Notes: generated from the sequence alone by a model not told the origin. A stretch of 64,000 nucleotides of DNA from an uncultured Alphaproteobacteria bacterium (GCA_944391515.1 CALXTW010000009.1:1-64000), one strand, 5' to 3'. Counted from the first letter of the stretch, positions 44,596 through 54,631 are shown. Program-made: numbers and translations.

Positions 44596-46570
44596 ATTTG
44601 TCATTAACAGTCCTTTTTCCCCCTCTGGCGACCAACCCACCGCAATCAAAGAGCTATGCGACGGCATCAATTCCGGCACCAAAAATCAGGTTTTATTAGG
44701 TGTTACCGGTAGTGGTAAAACTTTCACCATGGCCAAAGTAATTGAAACTTGCCAAAGACCGGCCTTGATAATGGCTCCTAACAAAATTTTGGCAGCACAA
44801 TTATATAGTGAGATGAAAGAATTTTTTCCCAACAACCATGTTGAGTACTTTGTCTCTTACTATGACTATTATCAACCAGAGGCCTATGTTCCCAAAACCG
44901 ATACCTATATTGAAAAAGATTCGGCTTTGAATGAACAAATCGATAGAATGCGCAACGCTGCCACACGCAACATTTTGGAATGCAACGACGTAATAATTGT
45001 TGCCTCTGTATCTTGCATCTATGGCTTGGGCGATGTTGAATCTTATTCCGCCATGACCATCCCCTTAAAAGTTGGCGACACATTGAGTATGAGTGATGTC
45101 TGCAAACATTTAGCTGAATTACAGTATGAGCGCAATCAAGCCAACTTTGTACGCAGCACCTTTCGCGTTCAAGGTGATGTATTAGATATTTTTCCGGCTC
45201 ACTATGAAGACCGTGGCTGGCGCATTTCCTTTTTTGGCGATGAGATTGATGAAATTTATGAATTTGATAGTTTAACAGGCAAAAGAACAGCATCACTAAA
45301 AGAAGTAACGGTTTATCCGGCCAACCACTATGTAACCCCTAGACCGGCAATTTCACAAGCCATCACGGGAATAAGAGAAGAACTGGCAGATACAATTGAG
45401 CGTTTTAAGGAAAACAATCAGTTATTGGAAGCACAAAGAATAGAGCAACGCACCCGCTTTGACCTAGAAATGTTAGAAACCACCGGCCATTGCAAAGGTA
45501 TTGAAAACTATTCTCGCTACCTCACCGGCCGCAAACCGGGCGAACCACCACCGACCTTATTTGAATATCTTCCGCCCAATGCACTGATATTTATTGATGA
45601 AAGCCATATCTCCATCCCACAAATCGGCGGCATGTTCCGTGGCGACTATAACCGCAAAAAAACATTGGCTGATTACGGTTTCAGACTTCCCTCTTGCGTG
45701 GACAATCGCCCACTAAAGTTTGAGGAGTGGAATACCATGCGCGGACAAACTATTTTTGTTTCAGCCACTCCGGGCGATTGGGAATTGGCCCAAAGCCAAG
45801 GTGTCTTTGCCGAACAAGTCATTCGCCCAACCGGACTAACCGATCCGGAATGTATTGTCCGTCCGGTTGAAAATCAGGTTGATGACCTTATGGAAGAATG
45901 CCGTAAAGTTATAGCCAAACAAGAGCGTGTTTTAGTCACCACCCTCACCAAGAAAATGGCCGAAGACCTAACCGAATATCTTAACGAAAATGGTATAAAA
46001 GTTCGCTATTTGCACTCCGATATTGATACCCTTGAGCGCATAGAGATTATTCGTGATTTGCGCTTAGGTGTATTTGATGTTTTAGTCGGCATTAACCTCT
46101 TGCGCGAAGGACTTGATATTCCCGAATGCTCACTTGTCGCTATCTTAGACGCCGATAAAGAAGGTTTCTTGCGCTCCACCCGTTCTCTTATCCAAACCAT
46201 TGGACGTGCGGCCCGCAACGCTCACGGACGCGTTATTTTGTATGCTGACCGTATGACCGGTTCCATCACCGACGCACTCGAGGAAACCAACCGCCGTCGC
46301 GAAAAACAAATTCGCTATAATCAAGAACACAACATCACCCCACAAACCATCAAAAAGAGTATCGCCTCCTCTCTCAAAGAAATGACCGAAACTGACTTCC
46401 TCAAACAAGAAACCAAACAAGAAGTCGAAGATTTGAAGAATATCGATAAAAAGCTCAAAGAATATACCCGCAAGATGAAAGAAGCCGCTCAAAATCTGGA
46501 GTTTGAGGAAGCTATGGTCTATCGTGATAAAATTAAAGAACTTGAACTTTTAGGCATGAAGAACCTCTAA
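44576..46570 (+). CDS. uvrB: UvrB, excinuclease ABC subunit B
   Basis: Damage-verifying helicase-like subunit of nucleotide excision repair. The 664-residue protein has Walker A GVTGSGKT (42-49), the damage-probing beta-hairpin region [22 protein letters not shown] (about 92-113), DEAD-like FIDESHI, helicase motifs through [16 protein letters not shown], and a C-terminal UVR motif ([17 protein letters not shown]) that binds UvrC. The ATG lies inside the end of the TPR gene, so expression may be coupled to the flagellar transcript. Confidence 0.97.
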   Translation: MATHLNKFVINSPFSPSGDQPTAIKELCDGINSGTKNQVLLGVTGSGKTFTMAKVIETCQRPALIMAPNKILAAQLYSEMKEFFPNNHVEYFVSYYDYYQPEAYVPKTDTYIEKDSALNEQIDRMRNAATRNILECNDVIIVASVSCIYGLGDVESYSAMTIPLKVGDTLSMSDVCKHLAELQYERNQANFVRSTFRVQGDVLDIFPAHYEDRGWRISFFGDEIDEIYEFDSLTGKRTASLKEVTVYPANHYVTPRPAISQAITGIREELADTIERFKENNQLLEAQRIEQRTRFDLEMLETTGHCKGIENYSRYLTGRKPGEPPPTLFEYLPPNALIFIDESHISIPQIGGMFRGDYNRKKTLADYGFRLPSCVDNRPLKFEEWNTMRGQTIFVSATPGDWELAQSQGVFAEQVIRPTGLTDPECIVRPVENQVDDLMEECRKVIAKQERVLVTTLTKKMAEDLTEYLNENGIKVRYLHSDIDTLERIEIIRDLRLGVFDVLVGINLLREGLDIPECSLVAILDADKEGFLRSTRSLIQTIGRAARNAHGRVILYADRMTGSITDALEETNRRREKQIRYNQEHNITPQTIKKSIASSLKEMTETDFLKQETKQEVEDLKNIDKKLKEYTRKMKEAAQNLEFEEAMVYRDKIKELELLGMKNL

Positions 46571-46592
46571 AAAAATTTTTTACTATTCTCTC

Positions 46593-46620
46593 TTGACTTT
46601 AGACATAAATTTGACATAAT
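46593..46620 (+). promoter_or_regulatory. sigma70-like promoter of the 46662 gene
   Basis: TTGACT (46593-46598), a 16-bp spacer, CATAAT (46615-46620), then 41 nt of AT-rich leader to the ATG with no Shine-Dalgarno sequence. Confidence 0.7.
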
Positions 46621-46661
46621 AAGTTAAATTTTCTATTTTTATAAACTTAAAACTTACAATT

Positions 46662-47069
46662 ATGAAAACAAAAAAAATTACAATCGAAGCCGGAGAAATT
46701 TTTAACGCTCTTAAAGAGCAGGTAAGAAACAACACTGTTGCACTTGCCAAGAAACAACCTATCACAGTGCAGCCAATTCACATTTTTCCAGAAGAGGTAC
46801 CAAACCTCGAAACTGCTTTTGAAATATTCAAAGCAGCTCTTGAAAAAGAGAATCTGGCAGTAACCAAACTCCGCCGTGAGAATGGAAAGGACATTTTGCC
46901 ACCTACGCTCTACGTAATGGAGGCAGACCCTAACACGGTTCTGGCGATTTCTGGAGATAAAATGTTTTTCCTTGATAGCCGCGTCTATCAGGTAACCAAC
47001 CACTTCCGCAGGGGTGTGGCAGAAATTCAAAAAATTGAGAACGGCGAGATTACGGCACAATACCGTTAA
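46662..47069 (+). CDS. unknown 135-residue protein
   Basis: No family recognised. Soluble and mixed alpha/beta, with no signal peptide. It starts with an A-rich MKTKKITIE, continues with an amphipathic helix (LETAFEIFKAALEKENLAVTKLRREN), then strands (TVLAISGDKMFFLDSRVYQVT). It is a single-gene unit with its own promoter and terminator, and has the same SD-less leader type as the genes at 14310, 18824 and 47686. Confidence 0.65.
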   Translation: MKTKKITIEAGEIFNALKEQVRNNTVALAKKQPITVQPIHIFPEEVPNLETAFEIFKAALEKENLAVTKLRRENGKDILPPTLYVMEADPNTVLAISGDKMFFLDSRVYQVTNHFRRGVAEIQKIENGEITAQYR

Positions 47070-47088
47070 ATATCGTCCTTCTCCTCCC

Positions 47089-47115
47089 AAGCGGTCTAAA
47101 CAGACCGCTTTTTTT
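47089..47115. terminator. intrinsic terminator between the 46662 gene and rlmH
   Basis: AAGCGGTCT (47089-47097) and AGACCGCTT (47102-47110) form a perfect stem followed by T7. It overlaps the rlmH stop codon. Confidence 0.93.
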
Positions 47116-47554
47116 ATTCTCTATGATACGGATGATGATTGATAATTGTCTGAATACGATAAATTTGTTCAGTCAAGACTGCGCGCATGAGCATATGCGG
47201 CAAAGTAAGTTTACCAAAAGATAAGAGCAAATCGGCCTTATCTCGAGTCGATTGCAAATGTCCGTCCGCCCCGCCGATAAGAAAACAAATATCCGAACAA
47301 CCATTCAGCATCCAGTTTTCAATTCTGTGTGCCAGTTCCAAACTCTTGATGTTTTCGCCCCGTTCATCTAACACCACCACTTTTGCCCCTTGCGGAATGG
47401 AAGATTGCAAAAACTTAGCCTCCTCTTCTTGGGTGGCGTTATCTTTTTCTTTAATCACAATATCCCAACCGGAACGCTTCACATATTCATCAATAATTTG
47501 CGCTTCTGGTGAATTTTTTTTGCATTTTCCAATAGCAATAATATGTACCTTCAT
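47114..47554 (-). CDS. rlmH: RlmH, 23S rRNA pseudouridine-1915 N3-methyltransferase
   Basis: SPOUT methyltransferase that modifies m3-pseudouridine in 23S rRNA. The 146-residue protein starts at ATG 47554 with AAGGAGA upstream. Conserved parts are MKVHIIAIGK, LDERGENIKSLELAHRIE, FLIGGADGH, and the C-terminal LTLPHMLMRAVLTEQIYRIQTIINHHPYHRE knot region. Usually near rsfS, which here lies about 1 kb away with two accessory genes inserted between them. Confidence 0.95.
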   Translation of the reverse strand: MKVHIIAIGKCKKNSPEAQIIDEYVKRSGWDIVIKEKDNATQEEEAKFLQSSIPQGAKVVVLDERGENIKSLELAHRIENWMLNGCSDICFLIGGADGHLQSTRDKADLLLSFGKLTLPHMLMRAVLTEQIYRIQTIINHHPYHRE

Positions 47555-47615
47555 GTTTGTCTCCTTGCACATACTCTAACAAATATTTTCCCAAAAACAA
47601 GCCTCTTCTAAAAGA

Positions 47616-47644
47616 TTGACATTTTAAGAGTAAGCCGATACATT
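47616..47644 (+). promoter_or_regulatory. sigma70-like promoter of the 47686 gene pair
   Basis: TTGACA (47616-47621), a 17-bp spacer, TACATT (47639-47644), then 41 nt of AT-rich, SD-less leader to the ATG. Confidence 0.7.
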
Positions 47645-47685
47645 AAGCGCAAATAAATATTATTAATCATCAAAACCCTATTTTT

Positions 47686-48165
47686 ATGGATACATCTCAT
47701 ATTTATATGTTTATTGACTATGACGGTGTCGTAAAAACCTATGCCGAATGGCTGCCCAATTATAACCGGCGGCAAATTGCCCCTTTTAGCCACTCCATGA
47801 TTAGGATACTCTCCTATTTTGCCTGGCGGGCAAATTTACCGGCATATTTTATTCCGATATCATCAACACCGGGCTCTTACAGCAAAGCAGAACTCAAAAC
47901 CATGTTTGAGCAAGAATATGGCGTTTATAATTTGGAGCTTCATCCGCAAGAACCGATTGTTCCTGTTCGCACCAATCGTCAGGATTATGTAAAAAACATC
48001 TTGCAAAAATACGACGTCCAATATCACCTGATATTAGACGACGAGTTTTTGTGGTATGAACACGAAAATTTGAACTATTTCCGCACCGACACTTTTGACG
48101 GCATCAAACATGACACCTTCTGCCAAATCTGTAATTGGATAGAAACAATAAACCCTCTAAAATAA
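47686..48165 (+). CDS. HAD-like domain protein (resembles HAD_SAK family)
   Basis: A 159-residue protein. FIDYDGVV at 9-16 matches the HAD nucleophile motif, and PISSTPGSY near 58 could be the second motif. A later LILDDEFLWYE stretch supplies acidic residues. The best fit is the HAD domain that Pfam places in 'Swiss Army Knife' RNA-repair-like proteins, which are often encoded in accessory loci. The substrate is unknown. It is followed 8 bp later by a second small gene, so the two form an operon. It lies between rlmH and rsfS. Confidence 0.65.
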   Translation: MDTSHIYMFIDYDGVVKTYAEWLPNYNRRQIAPFSHSMIRILSYFAWRANLPAYFIPISSTPGSYSKAELKTMFEQEYGVYNLELHPQEPIVPVRTNRQDYVKNILQKYDVQYHLILDDEFLWYEHENLNYFRTDTFDGIKHDTFCQICNWIETINPLK

Positions 48166-48173
48166 CAATTATT

Positions 48174-48512
48174 ATGGAAACAAAATCAGAAATCAAAAAC
48201 AAGATTCAAGCTTACTTGGCTAAAAACGATCTGCGATTTGAAACCTTGGGAGAAAATAACACCCTAAACAAGCACACACTATGTGTTACCCAAAGCCAAG
48301 AAACGATTTGCACTCCCAAACAAGCTTATGAATTCTTAAACGAAGTCTTTGAGTATGAGGTCGATAAAAAAATGGTAAAATTTGACCATTTTAGCCTACC
48401 AACACTCGAACAAAATATCTTAGGCTGGATTTATCCTGCCTCCGAAGGCTACTACTTCATCAAGTTTAGAGGAAATCACCTCTACCTGGTTGATAGAAGA
48501 TTTTTTGAATAA
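48174..48512 (+). CDS. unknown 112-residue protein, partner of the HAD-like gene
   Basis: Start at ATG 48174 (METKSEIKNKI); an upstream in-frame start lies inside the HAD-like gene. No ribosome site precedes it, so translation may depend on the gene before. Mixed alpha/beta, soluble, with two cysteines (HTLCVTQ, ETICTPK) and an aromatic C-terminus (GYYFIKFRGNHLYLVDRRFFE). No family recognised. A strong terminator ends the operon. Confidence 0.6.
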   Translation: METKSEIKNKIQAYLAKNDLRFETLGENNTLNKHTLCVTQSQETICTPKQAYEFLNEVFEYEVDKKMVKFDHFSLPTLEQNILGWIYPASEGYYFIKFRGNHLYLVDRRFFE

Positions 48513-48525
48513 GCTAAAAAAAACA

Positions 48526-48557
48526 AAACCCTTGGAAATTTCATTTTCCAAGGGTTT
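48526..48557. terminator. intrinsic terminator between the accessory pair and rsfS
   Basis: AAACCCTTGGAAA (48526-48538) pairs perfectly with TTTCCAAGGGTTT (48545-48557). A-rich and T-rich flanks allow use in both directions. Confidence 0.88.
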
Positions 48558-48561
48558 CTAA

Positions 48562-48933
48562 TTATTCACCAGAACGAGGCTTAATCGCCGACCACATTTT
48601 TTCCAAACTATAAAAAGCTCTGACCTCCGGCTTAAAGATATGAACAATCACATCAAAAGCATCAATCAAAACCCAATCAGCTTTTTCCTCACCTTCTGAA
48701 GTTGACGTATAGCCGGAAGCTTTCAAATTTTCTTGAACTTTTTCAGCCAAAGCCGCTACATGTCTTTGGGAAGTACCACTGGCGACCACCATTTGATTAG
48801 CGATTGATGTTTTGCCCTTTAGGTCAATAACCACCACATCTTCAGCTTTGTTATCTTCCAAAGTTTTTTCAATAATTTCCAAAACTTTATCTTCGTCTTT
48901 TACTTCGGTTTGTTTTGCAGCTGCTTTTGCCAC
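48562..48933 (-). CDS. rsfS: RsfS, ribosomal silencing factor
   Basis: Binds ribosomal protein L14 and blocks subunit joining in stationary phase. The 123-residue protein starts at GTG 48933 with AAGGAG at good distance. The N-terminal 17 residues are a Lys/Ala-rich extension. The core has DVVVIDLKGKTSIANQMVVASGTSQRHVAALAEKV and the diagnostic WVLIDAFDVIVHIFKPEVRAFYSLEKMW. It lies 30 bp after obgE. Confidence 0.95.
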   Translation of the reverse strand: MAKAAAKQTEVKDEDKVLEIIEKTLEDNKAEDVVVIDLKGKTSIANQMVVASGTSQRHVAALAEKVQENLKASGYTSTSEGEEKADWVLIDAFDVIVHIFKPEVRAFYSLEKMWSAIKPRSGE

Positions 48934-48963
48934 GTCTTCACTCCTTAAAAAAATAGTTATCTC

Positions 48964-50034
<1,071 letters not shown>

Positions 50035-50080
50035 TCAACAATTCACAAGAAATATAAAATACCAATATTTTAAGAAAAGT

Positions 50081-50104
50081 AAAGGGGATGATAAACACCC
50101 CCTC
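50081..50104 (-). terminator. weak hairpin after rpmA
   Basis: GGGG/CCCC arms with a short inner TG/CA match and a loose T-rich stretch on the minus strand. It may terminate part of the rplU-rpmA transcripts before obgE. Confidence 0.45.
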
Positions 50105-50128
50105 CACCGTATTGAATTTCTTCAACAA

Positions 50129-50383
50129 TTATTCGGTAACAACAGAAACAACTGTTTTATCACCGGCTTTTTTGCTGAATTCAACTTTACCTTCAGCAGT
50201 AGCAAAGATGGTATAATCTTTACCTAAGCCAACATTTTCACCCGGATGATATTTTGTACCGCGTTGACGAACAATAATGTTACCAGGGATAACGGCTTGA
50301 CCACCGCTTTTTTTCAAACCTAAACGGCGTCCTTCGGAATCACGTCCGTTATTAGAACTACCGCCTGACTTCTTATGTGCCAT
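50129..50383 (-). CDS. rpmA: 50S ribosomal protein L27
   Basis: An 84-residue protein beginning [25 protein letters not shown], the flexible N-terminal tail that reaches the peptidyl transferase centre. [28 protein letters not shown] follows. Normal length, with no N-terminal prosequence to be cleaved. 23 bp after rplU. Confidence 0.98.
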   Translation of the reverse strand: MAHKKSGGSSNNGRDSEGRRLGLKKSGGQAVIPGNIIVRQRGTKYHPGENVGLGKDYTIFATAEGKVEFSKKAGDKTVVSVVTE

Positions 50384-50406
50384 AACTTAATCTCCTAAAA
50401 CTAAAA

Positions 50407-50709
50407 CTATTTACCAAGGATATCGGTAATTTTAACCAGAGTGATGCTCTGTCTGTGACCGTTTTTACGACGATAATTTTGTCTTCTTTTCTTTTTGAAA
50501 ACAATGATTTTATCATCTCTGGTTTGTTTTAAAACCTGAGCTTTAACGCTGGCACCGGCAACCAAAGGAGTACCGATAACATCATCAAGAGCCAAAACTT
50601 CGTTAAAAACGACTTCTTTACCTTCTTCGGCGGCGAGTTTCTCGAGTTTAACAACATCACCAGTTGAAACTTTGTATTGCTTTCCGCCAGATTTAATTAC
50701 TGCGTACAT
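50407..50709 (-). CDS. rplU: 50S ribosomal protein L21
   Basis: A 100-residue protein with the family start [14 protein letters not shown], then GDVVKLEKL and the C-terminal basic [24 protein letters not shown]. First gene of rplU-rpmA, behind a consensus promoter. Confidence 0.98.
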   Translation of the reverse strand: MYAVIKSGGKQYKVSTGDVVKLEKLAAEEGKEVVFNEVLALDDVIGTPLVAGASVKAQVLKQTRDDKIIVFKKKRRQNYRRKNGHRQSITLVKITDILGK

Positions 50710-50758
50710 TTTTATTCACCTAAAATTTCGTTATTTTAAACATAAAACGTTGCTTTGC

Positions 50759-50786
50759 ACTATACATAACTTTTCGGCTCTGTCAA
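50759..50786 (-). promoter_or_regulatory. strong promoter of rplU-rpmA
   Basis: On the minus strand TTGACA (50786-50781), a 16-bp spacer and TATAGT (50764-50759), 50 bp before the rplU ATG. Confidence 0.88.
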
Positions 50787-50822
50787 CAAGAATCTGTTGA
50801 AAAATCCACTTTTTGGCAGATT

Positions 50823-51281
50823 TTAGTGTTTCATTAAAATTCTATAGAGCTCTGGGGTCATAAATTTCCCCTGCCACAAGCCTTTTTTAGCTTTTTTTGC
50901 CAGATTTTGAGCCTTTATGTATTTAGGGTTATCCGTACGATACACCACCGCCCATCCGTTTGCAAGCACTTTAAGGTTAAGATTTTCACCATTGGCAAAA
51001 CATTCCGACAAATCACGCTTATAAATATCAGTTGCAATTTTGTTGCAAGACACATTTTTGCCCCTAACCAAACGGCGCATAAATTCAAGAGCTCTTTGTC
51101 CGCAAGGATAATCAAACCCGTCTTTATCACCGCAAGTCTGGTTATATTCAGGGGCATCTATACCTTGCAAGCGAATTCTCCGTCCATGCATAACCAAACT
51201 ATCCCCATCAGTAACCTTAACATCCGCAGCCCATGCATGAGCTGAGACAAATATTATTCCGAGCACCAACCAAAATTTCAT
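50823..51281 (-). CDS. exported thermonuclease-like nuclease (SNase family)
   Basis: A 152-residue protein with a signal peptide (MKFWLVLGIIFVSAHAWA) and a staphylococcal-nuclease fold. VTDGDSLVMHGRRIRLQGIDAPE carries the calcium-binding Asp residues and the first catalytic Arg. CGQRALEFMRRLV and the VYRTDN region follow. A calcium-dependent sugar-nonspecific nuclease is the known family activity. Periplasmic or secreted. GAGGGA precedes the ATG. Confidence 0.9.
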   Translation of the reverse strand: MKFWLVLGIIFVSAHAWAADVKVTDGDSLVMHGRRIRLQGIDAPEYNQTCGDKDGFDYPCGQRALEFMRRLVRGKNVSCNKIATDIYKRDLSECFANGENLNLKVLANGWAVVYRTDNPKYIKAQNLAKKAKKGLWQGKFMTPELYRILMKH

Positions 51282-51420
51282 ATATCCCTCAATCTGAAAA
51301 AACTAAAGCCGAGTCTAAAACGTAAAATCCGCTGAATAACCTAAAAAAAAACTTTGTTGTTTCTCAAACTTTGTCTTATGATACGAATAAATTAACAGAT
51401 GTCAAATAAGGTTTAATAAC

Positions 51421-52263
51421 GTGTTCAACTTAAGATATAAAGTTTTGCCTTGCATTACGGCACTCCTCTTAGCCGGATGTTCTTTTCAAGACGCATTTTG
51501 GTTTATGACACATCCTTCTCGCCCCTACGGAGGGTCGGCCTTTGGTGGTCAGCTTCAAGCCCCTAATTCCGTTGTTGTCTGCCGCAGCAAACAATGTGCC
51601 GCTGCCAAACTATCCATGTCTAGAGAGTACATCTATAACAGCCTGCTTCACTTATTTGACAATAACAATCACAAAACTGCTCTGGTTTGCGCAGCCAACC
51701 CCGGTAGCCATACCTGCACGGAATCTTTTATCACCATGCCGATTACGGTTGGAATTACCCCTGCCTATGCTTACATAGATTCGGTTAAAATCACCGATGT
51801 TTCGGTTGGCAAAGGCAACACGCAATTAGGTCTAATCTTAAACTACAACGTAACTTATAACGGGCAGTCTCCTGATTGTACCCCAGCCAAGAGTCTGATG
51901 TATGTAAAAAATGTCAACAACATCATTTTAGAGGATTCGGGCTATAGTTGCAAAATGACCACAATTGGCCAAACCTCCATAAAAACCTTATTTACAATCG
52001 ACTATATTGATTTAGACTTTGGCTTTATCGGCGGTTATTATTCAATTGGCTTCTCAGGTCCAGCCTACGGCGGCGGTTCAGGCTATATGTTACTGCGTCT
52101 ACCCAAAGATGCTTACCCTCTTTCTCCTGAACTTACCCAGCCTAAAAGTGCCGGTAAACAAGTAAGCACTTTGCTTAAAGGCTCAGCGGTTGCAGAAAGC
52201 ATAACCGAAGAAGAGGAAGTTTCAACCACCCAAGGTGTTCAAATTTTTCCATTACATAAGTAA
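51421..52263 (+). CDS. predicted lipoprotein, unknown function
   Basis: A 280-residue protein starting at GTG 51421 (AAGG upstream). The lipobox is LAGC at about 20. Mature part: Gly-rich stretches (RPYGGSAFGG, AYGGGSGYMLL), pairs of cysteines (VCRSKQCAA, ALVCAANPGSHTC) and beta-type sequence. No family recognised. Likely outer-membrane attached. Ends in a strong terminator. Confidence 0.7.
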   Translation: MFNLRYKVLPCITALLLAGCSFQDAFWFMTHPSRPYGGSAFGGQLQAPNSVVVCRSKQCAAAKLSMSREYIYNSLLHLFDNNNHKTALVCAANPGSHTCTESFITMPITVGITPAYAYIDSVKITDVSVGKGNTQLGLILNYNVTYNGQSPDCTPAKSLMYVKNVNNIILEDSGYSCKMTTIGQTSIKTLFTIDYIDLDFGFIGGYYSIGFSGPAYGGGSGYMLLRLPKDAYPLSPELTQPKSAGKQVSTLLKGSAVAESITEEEEVSTTQGVQIFPLHK

Positions 52264-52270
52264 AAAAAAT

Positions 52271-52297
52271 AAACCCCGCTAAGCGGGGTTTATTTTT
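52271..52297. terminator. bidirectional intrinsic terminator
   Basis: AAACCCCGC (52271-52279) and GCGGGGTTT (52283-52291) with A-rich and T-rich flanks, between convergent genes. Confidence 0.92.
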
Positions 52298-54560
52298 ATC
52301 CATAAGTAAAATATTGTGCTGCCTCATAAATAATAATTTTTTCGACATTAGCAAATTTTAAGGTTTGTTGTCCGTGCGTAATAACTCCTGAGTTATCTGG
52401 TAATTGTCCATAACGAGTTTGGTATTCCAATAAATCCCTAAAGCTCATAAACAAACCATTGCTAAACGTAATATTCCACCCATAGTGCGAAATTCCAACA
52501 TTAACATGAATAATCTTGCACTCATTATTACCGACAAATTCTGAAATTTGTGATTTAGCATCAAATTCAAAACATTTATCGTCACTGCTACCACTATACC
52601 ATCTGGCAGCCTTTGAACGCTCTTTTTCCTCATTTTGGTGCATTTGTTTAGCACTAGGCACAATCACCGAACGAACATCACTAAAATAAAGCTTAGAGGC
52701 TTTAGGTCCAGTCAGTAAACCAGAAACAGGTTTGTTAAAAGTAATTTGTTTGCCTAACTTATCGCCCAAAGAAATATTTACAAAATCTTTGACAATGAGT
52801 TTGGAGTTATTGGCGATATTGCCATAAATATAATGTCCACGAATTTTTGCAAAATCTTCCGTTGGCGCCATAAAAGTATATTTTTCTTCATTAAAGAGTT
52901 CCAATTTCGTTTTGCCGGATTTCATAATTTTAGCATAACGTACGGTATTATCTCCTTTAGGCAAAACCAATTCTTTTTCATTTGGGCTTAGCCGAACCCG
53001 ATAATCATCAAAAATAATCAAGCTCCAATCATTTTCTTCATGTTGATTAACATCAATATCTTCAATCACCAAATTATAGACTTTCTCATCCGCTTGAAAG
53101 CCTCTGAAACCGGAATTTTTATTAAACGGAAAAGCCACACTGCACAATGATTGATACTCATCATCGCTCATATCATAAACCTTAATTTCAACCGGAATTT
53201 CCTCTGTTTGTTGAAAGACATGAGCTGGCGTTGGTTCCGCTACCGGAGCATGTGCCACTGGTGCGGTTATAACCGGCACATTTTCTTCCACCAAACCAGA
53301 TACGCTCACTTGTTCATCTTTTGCAACGCTATCAGTTTTTATAACAGCTTCTTGAGGAGGAACTTGATAATCCAGACTTTGAGGTAAAGAATCTTTGCTC
53401 TGGATTGAAACAATTTCTTCTCGAACAGACAAAAGCTCCTCATTAGGCTCCTCTTGAACCTTTTGTTCTTGAACCATCGGTTCTGGAGCTGGCATAACTT
53501 CCTCTGCCACCACAGGCTCAGCTACCGGCTCTGGTGCAGGAACAACTTCCTCTGTCATCACAGGCTCAACCACCGGCTCTGAAGCTGGCGTAACTTCCTC
53601 TGCCATCACTGGCTCAGCTACCGGCTCTGGGGCAGGAACAACCTCTTCTGTCATCACAGGCTCAACCACCGGCTCTGGTGCAGGAACAATTTCCTCTGCC
53701 ATCACTGGCTCAGCTACCGGCTCTGGGGCAGGAACAACTTCTTCTGTCATCACAGGCTCAACCACCGGCTCTGAAGCTGGCGTAACTTCCTCTGCCATCA
53801 CTGGCTCAGCTACCGGCTCTGGGGCAGGAACAACCTCTTCTGTCATCACAGGCTCAACCACCGGCTCTGGGGCAGGAACAACTTCTTCTGTCATCACAGG
53901 CTCAACCACCGGCTCTGGTGCTGGCGTAACTTCTTCAAAATCATCTAGATTCAAATCTGGTGCCGGCGTTCCAAATAATTCTTTTTCAAATTCATCGTCA
54001 GCAACTTCACCTTCAGGCTGAAAATTAACATTTTGCAACGGAGAATCATCATCCAATATTTCATCCAAACGTGCAGATTCGCTACGCGGCTCAGTCAAAA
54101 AATCAGGCATTTTCAAATCTTCCACCTGATTATCCTCAGCCAAGTCTTCAAATTTTGGCAGACTTTCATCTTCTTTCCATTCTCCTGATGGTGTTTCAAT
54201 TTCAAGATGAGGTTCTTCAACAATCTCACTTTGAGAAACAAGAGGCTCTCCTACCGGCTCATATACCACTTGTTCTGCCACATTATCTGCATTACTTTTC
54301 ACAAACTGAGATGTATTCTCTTGAGGCAAAACATTTTGCCCCTCAGTTGCTACATCAGTTATTTGGGATACAACATTCTCGTCTTCACTAAAGATTTCTT
54401 GCCCTGCTTCATCAACCGGAACTTCAACATATTCATACTCATATTCTGCACCTTCGGGCAATTCTTCCCCTTCTGCCAATTCAATATATTCGTACTCATA
54501 TCCGTCATCAACAGAAACCGTTGTAGCACTATTCACTTGAGAATTTGTTTCATCCACCAT
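52296..54560 (-). CDS. acidic repeat-rich protein, unknown function
   Basis: A 754-residue protein. The N-terminal part (1-208) is very acidic, with tyrosine repeats (YEYEYIELAEGEELPEGAEYEYEYVEV). Residues 209-368 hold about ten copies of a 16-residue Pro/Glu/Val repeat (type EEVVPAPEPVAEPVMA). The C-terminal 300 residues form an apparently folded domain with many strands and aromatic residues, ending EAAQYFTYG. There is no signal peptide or membrane helix, so it is probably cytoplasmic, or exported by a pathway that I cannot see. No family recognised. GAGGAT precedes the ATG. Confidence 0.7.
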   Translation of the reverse strand: MVDETNSQVNSATTVSVDDGYEYEYIELAEGEELPEGAEYEYEYVEVPVDEAGQEIFSEDENVVSQITDVATEGQNVLPQENTSQFVKSNADNVAEQVVYEPVGEPLVSQSEIVEEPHLEIETPSGEWKEDESLPKFEDLAEDNQVEDLKMPDFLTEPRSESARLDEILDDDSPLQNVNFQPEGEVADDEFEKELFGTPAPDLNLDDFEEVTPAPEPVVEPVMTEEVVPAPEPVVEPVMTEEVVPAPEPVAEPVMAEEVTPASEPVVEPVMTEEVVPAPEPVAEPVMAEEIVPAPEPVVEPVMTEEVVPAPEPVAEPVMAEEVTPASEPVVEPVMTEEVVPAPEPVAEPVVAEEVMPAPEPMVQEQKVQEEPNEELLSVREEIVSIQSKDSLPQSLDYQVPPQEAVIKTDSVAKDEQVSVSGLVEENVPVITAPVAHAPVAEPTPAHVFQQTEEIPVEIKVYDMSDDEYQSLCSVAFPFNKNSGFRGFQADEKVYNLVIEDIDVNQHEENDWSLIIFDDYRVRLSPNEKELVLPKGDNTVRYAKIMKSGKTKLELFNEEKYTFMAPTEDFAKIRGHYIYGNIANNSKLIVKDFVNISLGDKLGKQITFNKPVSGLLTGPKASKLYFSDVRSVIVPSAKQMHQNEEKERSKAARWYSGSSDDKCFEFDAKSQISEFVGNNECKIIHVNVGISHYGWNITFSNGLFMSFRDLLEYQTRYGQLPDNSGVITHGQQTLKFANVEKIIIYEAAQYFTYG
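53475..53936 (-). repeat. 48-bp tandem repeat array in the acidic protein gene
   Basis: About 9.6 copies of a 48-bp unit encode the 16-residue repeats 209-362. Three main unit types (VAEPVMA, VVEPVMT after PAP, VVEPVMT after PAS) alternate, which suggests a higher-order 96- or 144-bp duplication. Copy number can be expected to vary by slippage. Confidence 0.9.
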
Positions 54561-54631
54561 GTTTTTATCCTCTTGAAATCAAAACTTAAAAAACATTATA
54601 AACAGATTCTCTTAACATCGATTTAACAATT

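Noticed and set aside
44778-45296. 172-residue open frame antisense to uvrB
   Set aside because: Shadow of uvrB codons, rich in His, Cys and Arg with no family resemblance.
53475-53936. CRISPR-like or regulatory direct repeats
   Set aside because: The 48-bp units stay in one reading frame and encode a regular 16-residue protein repeat.
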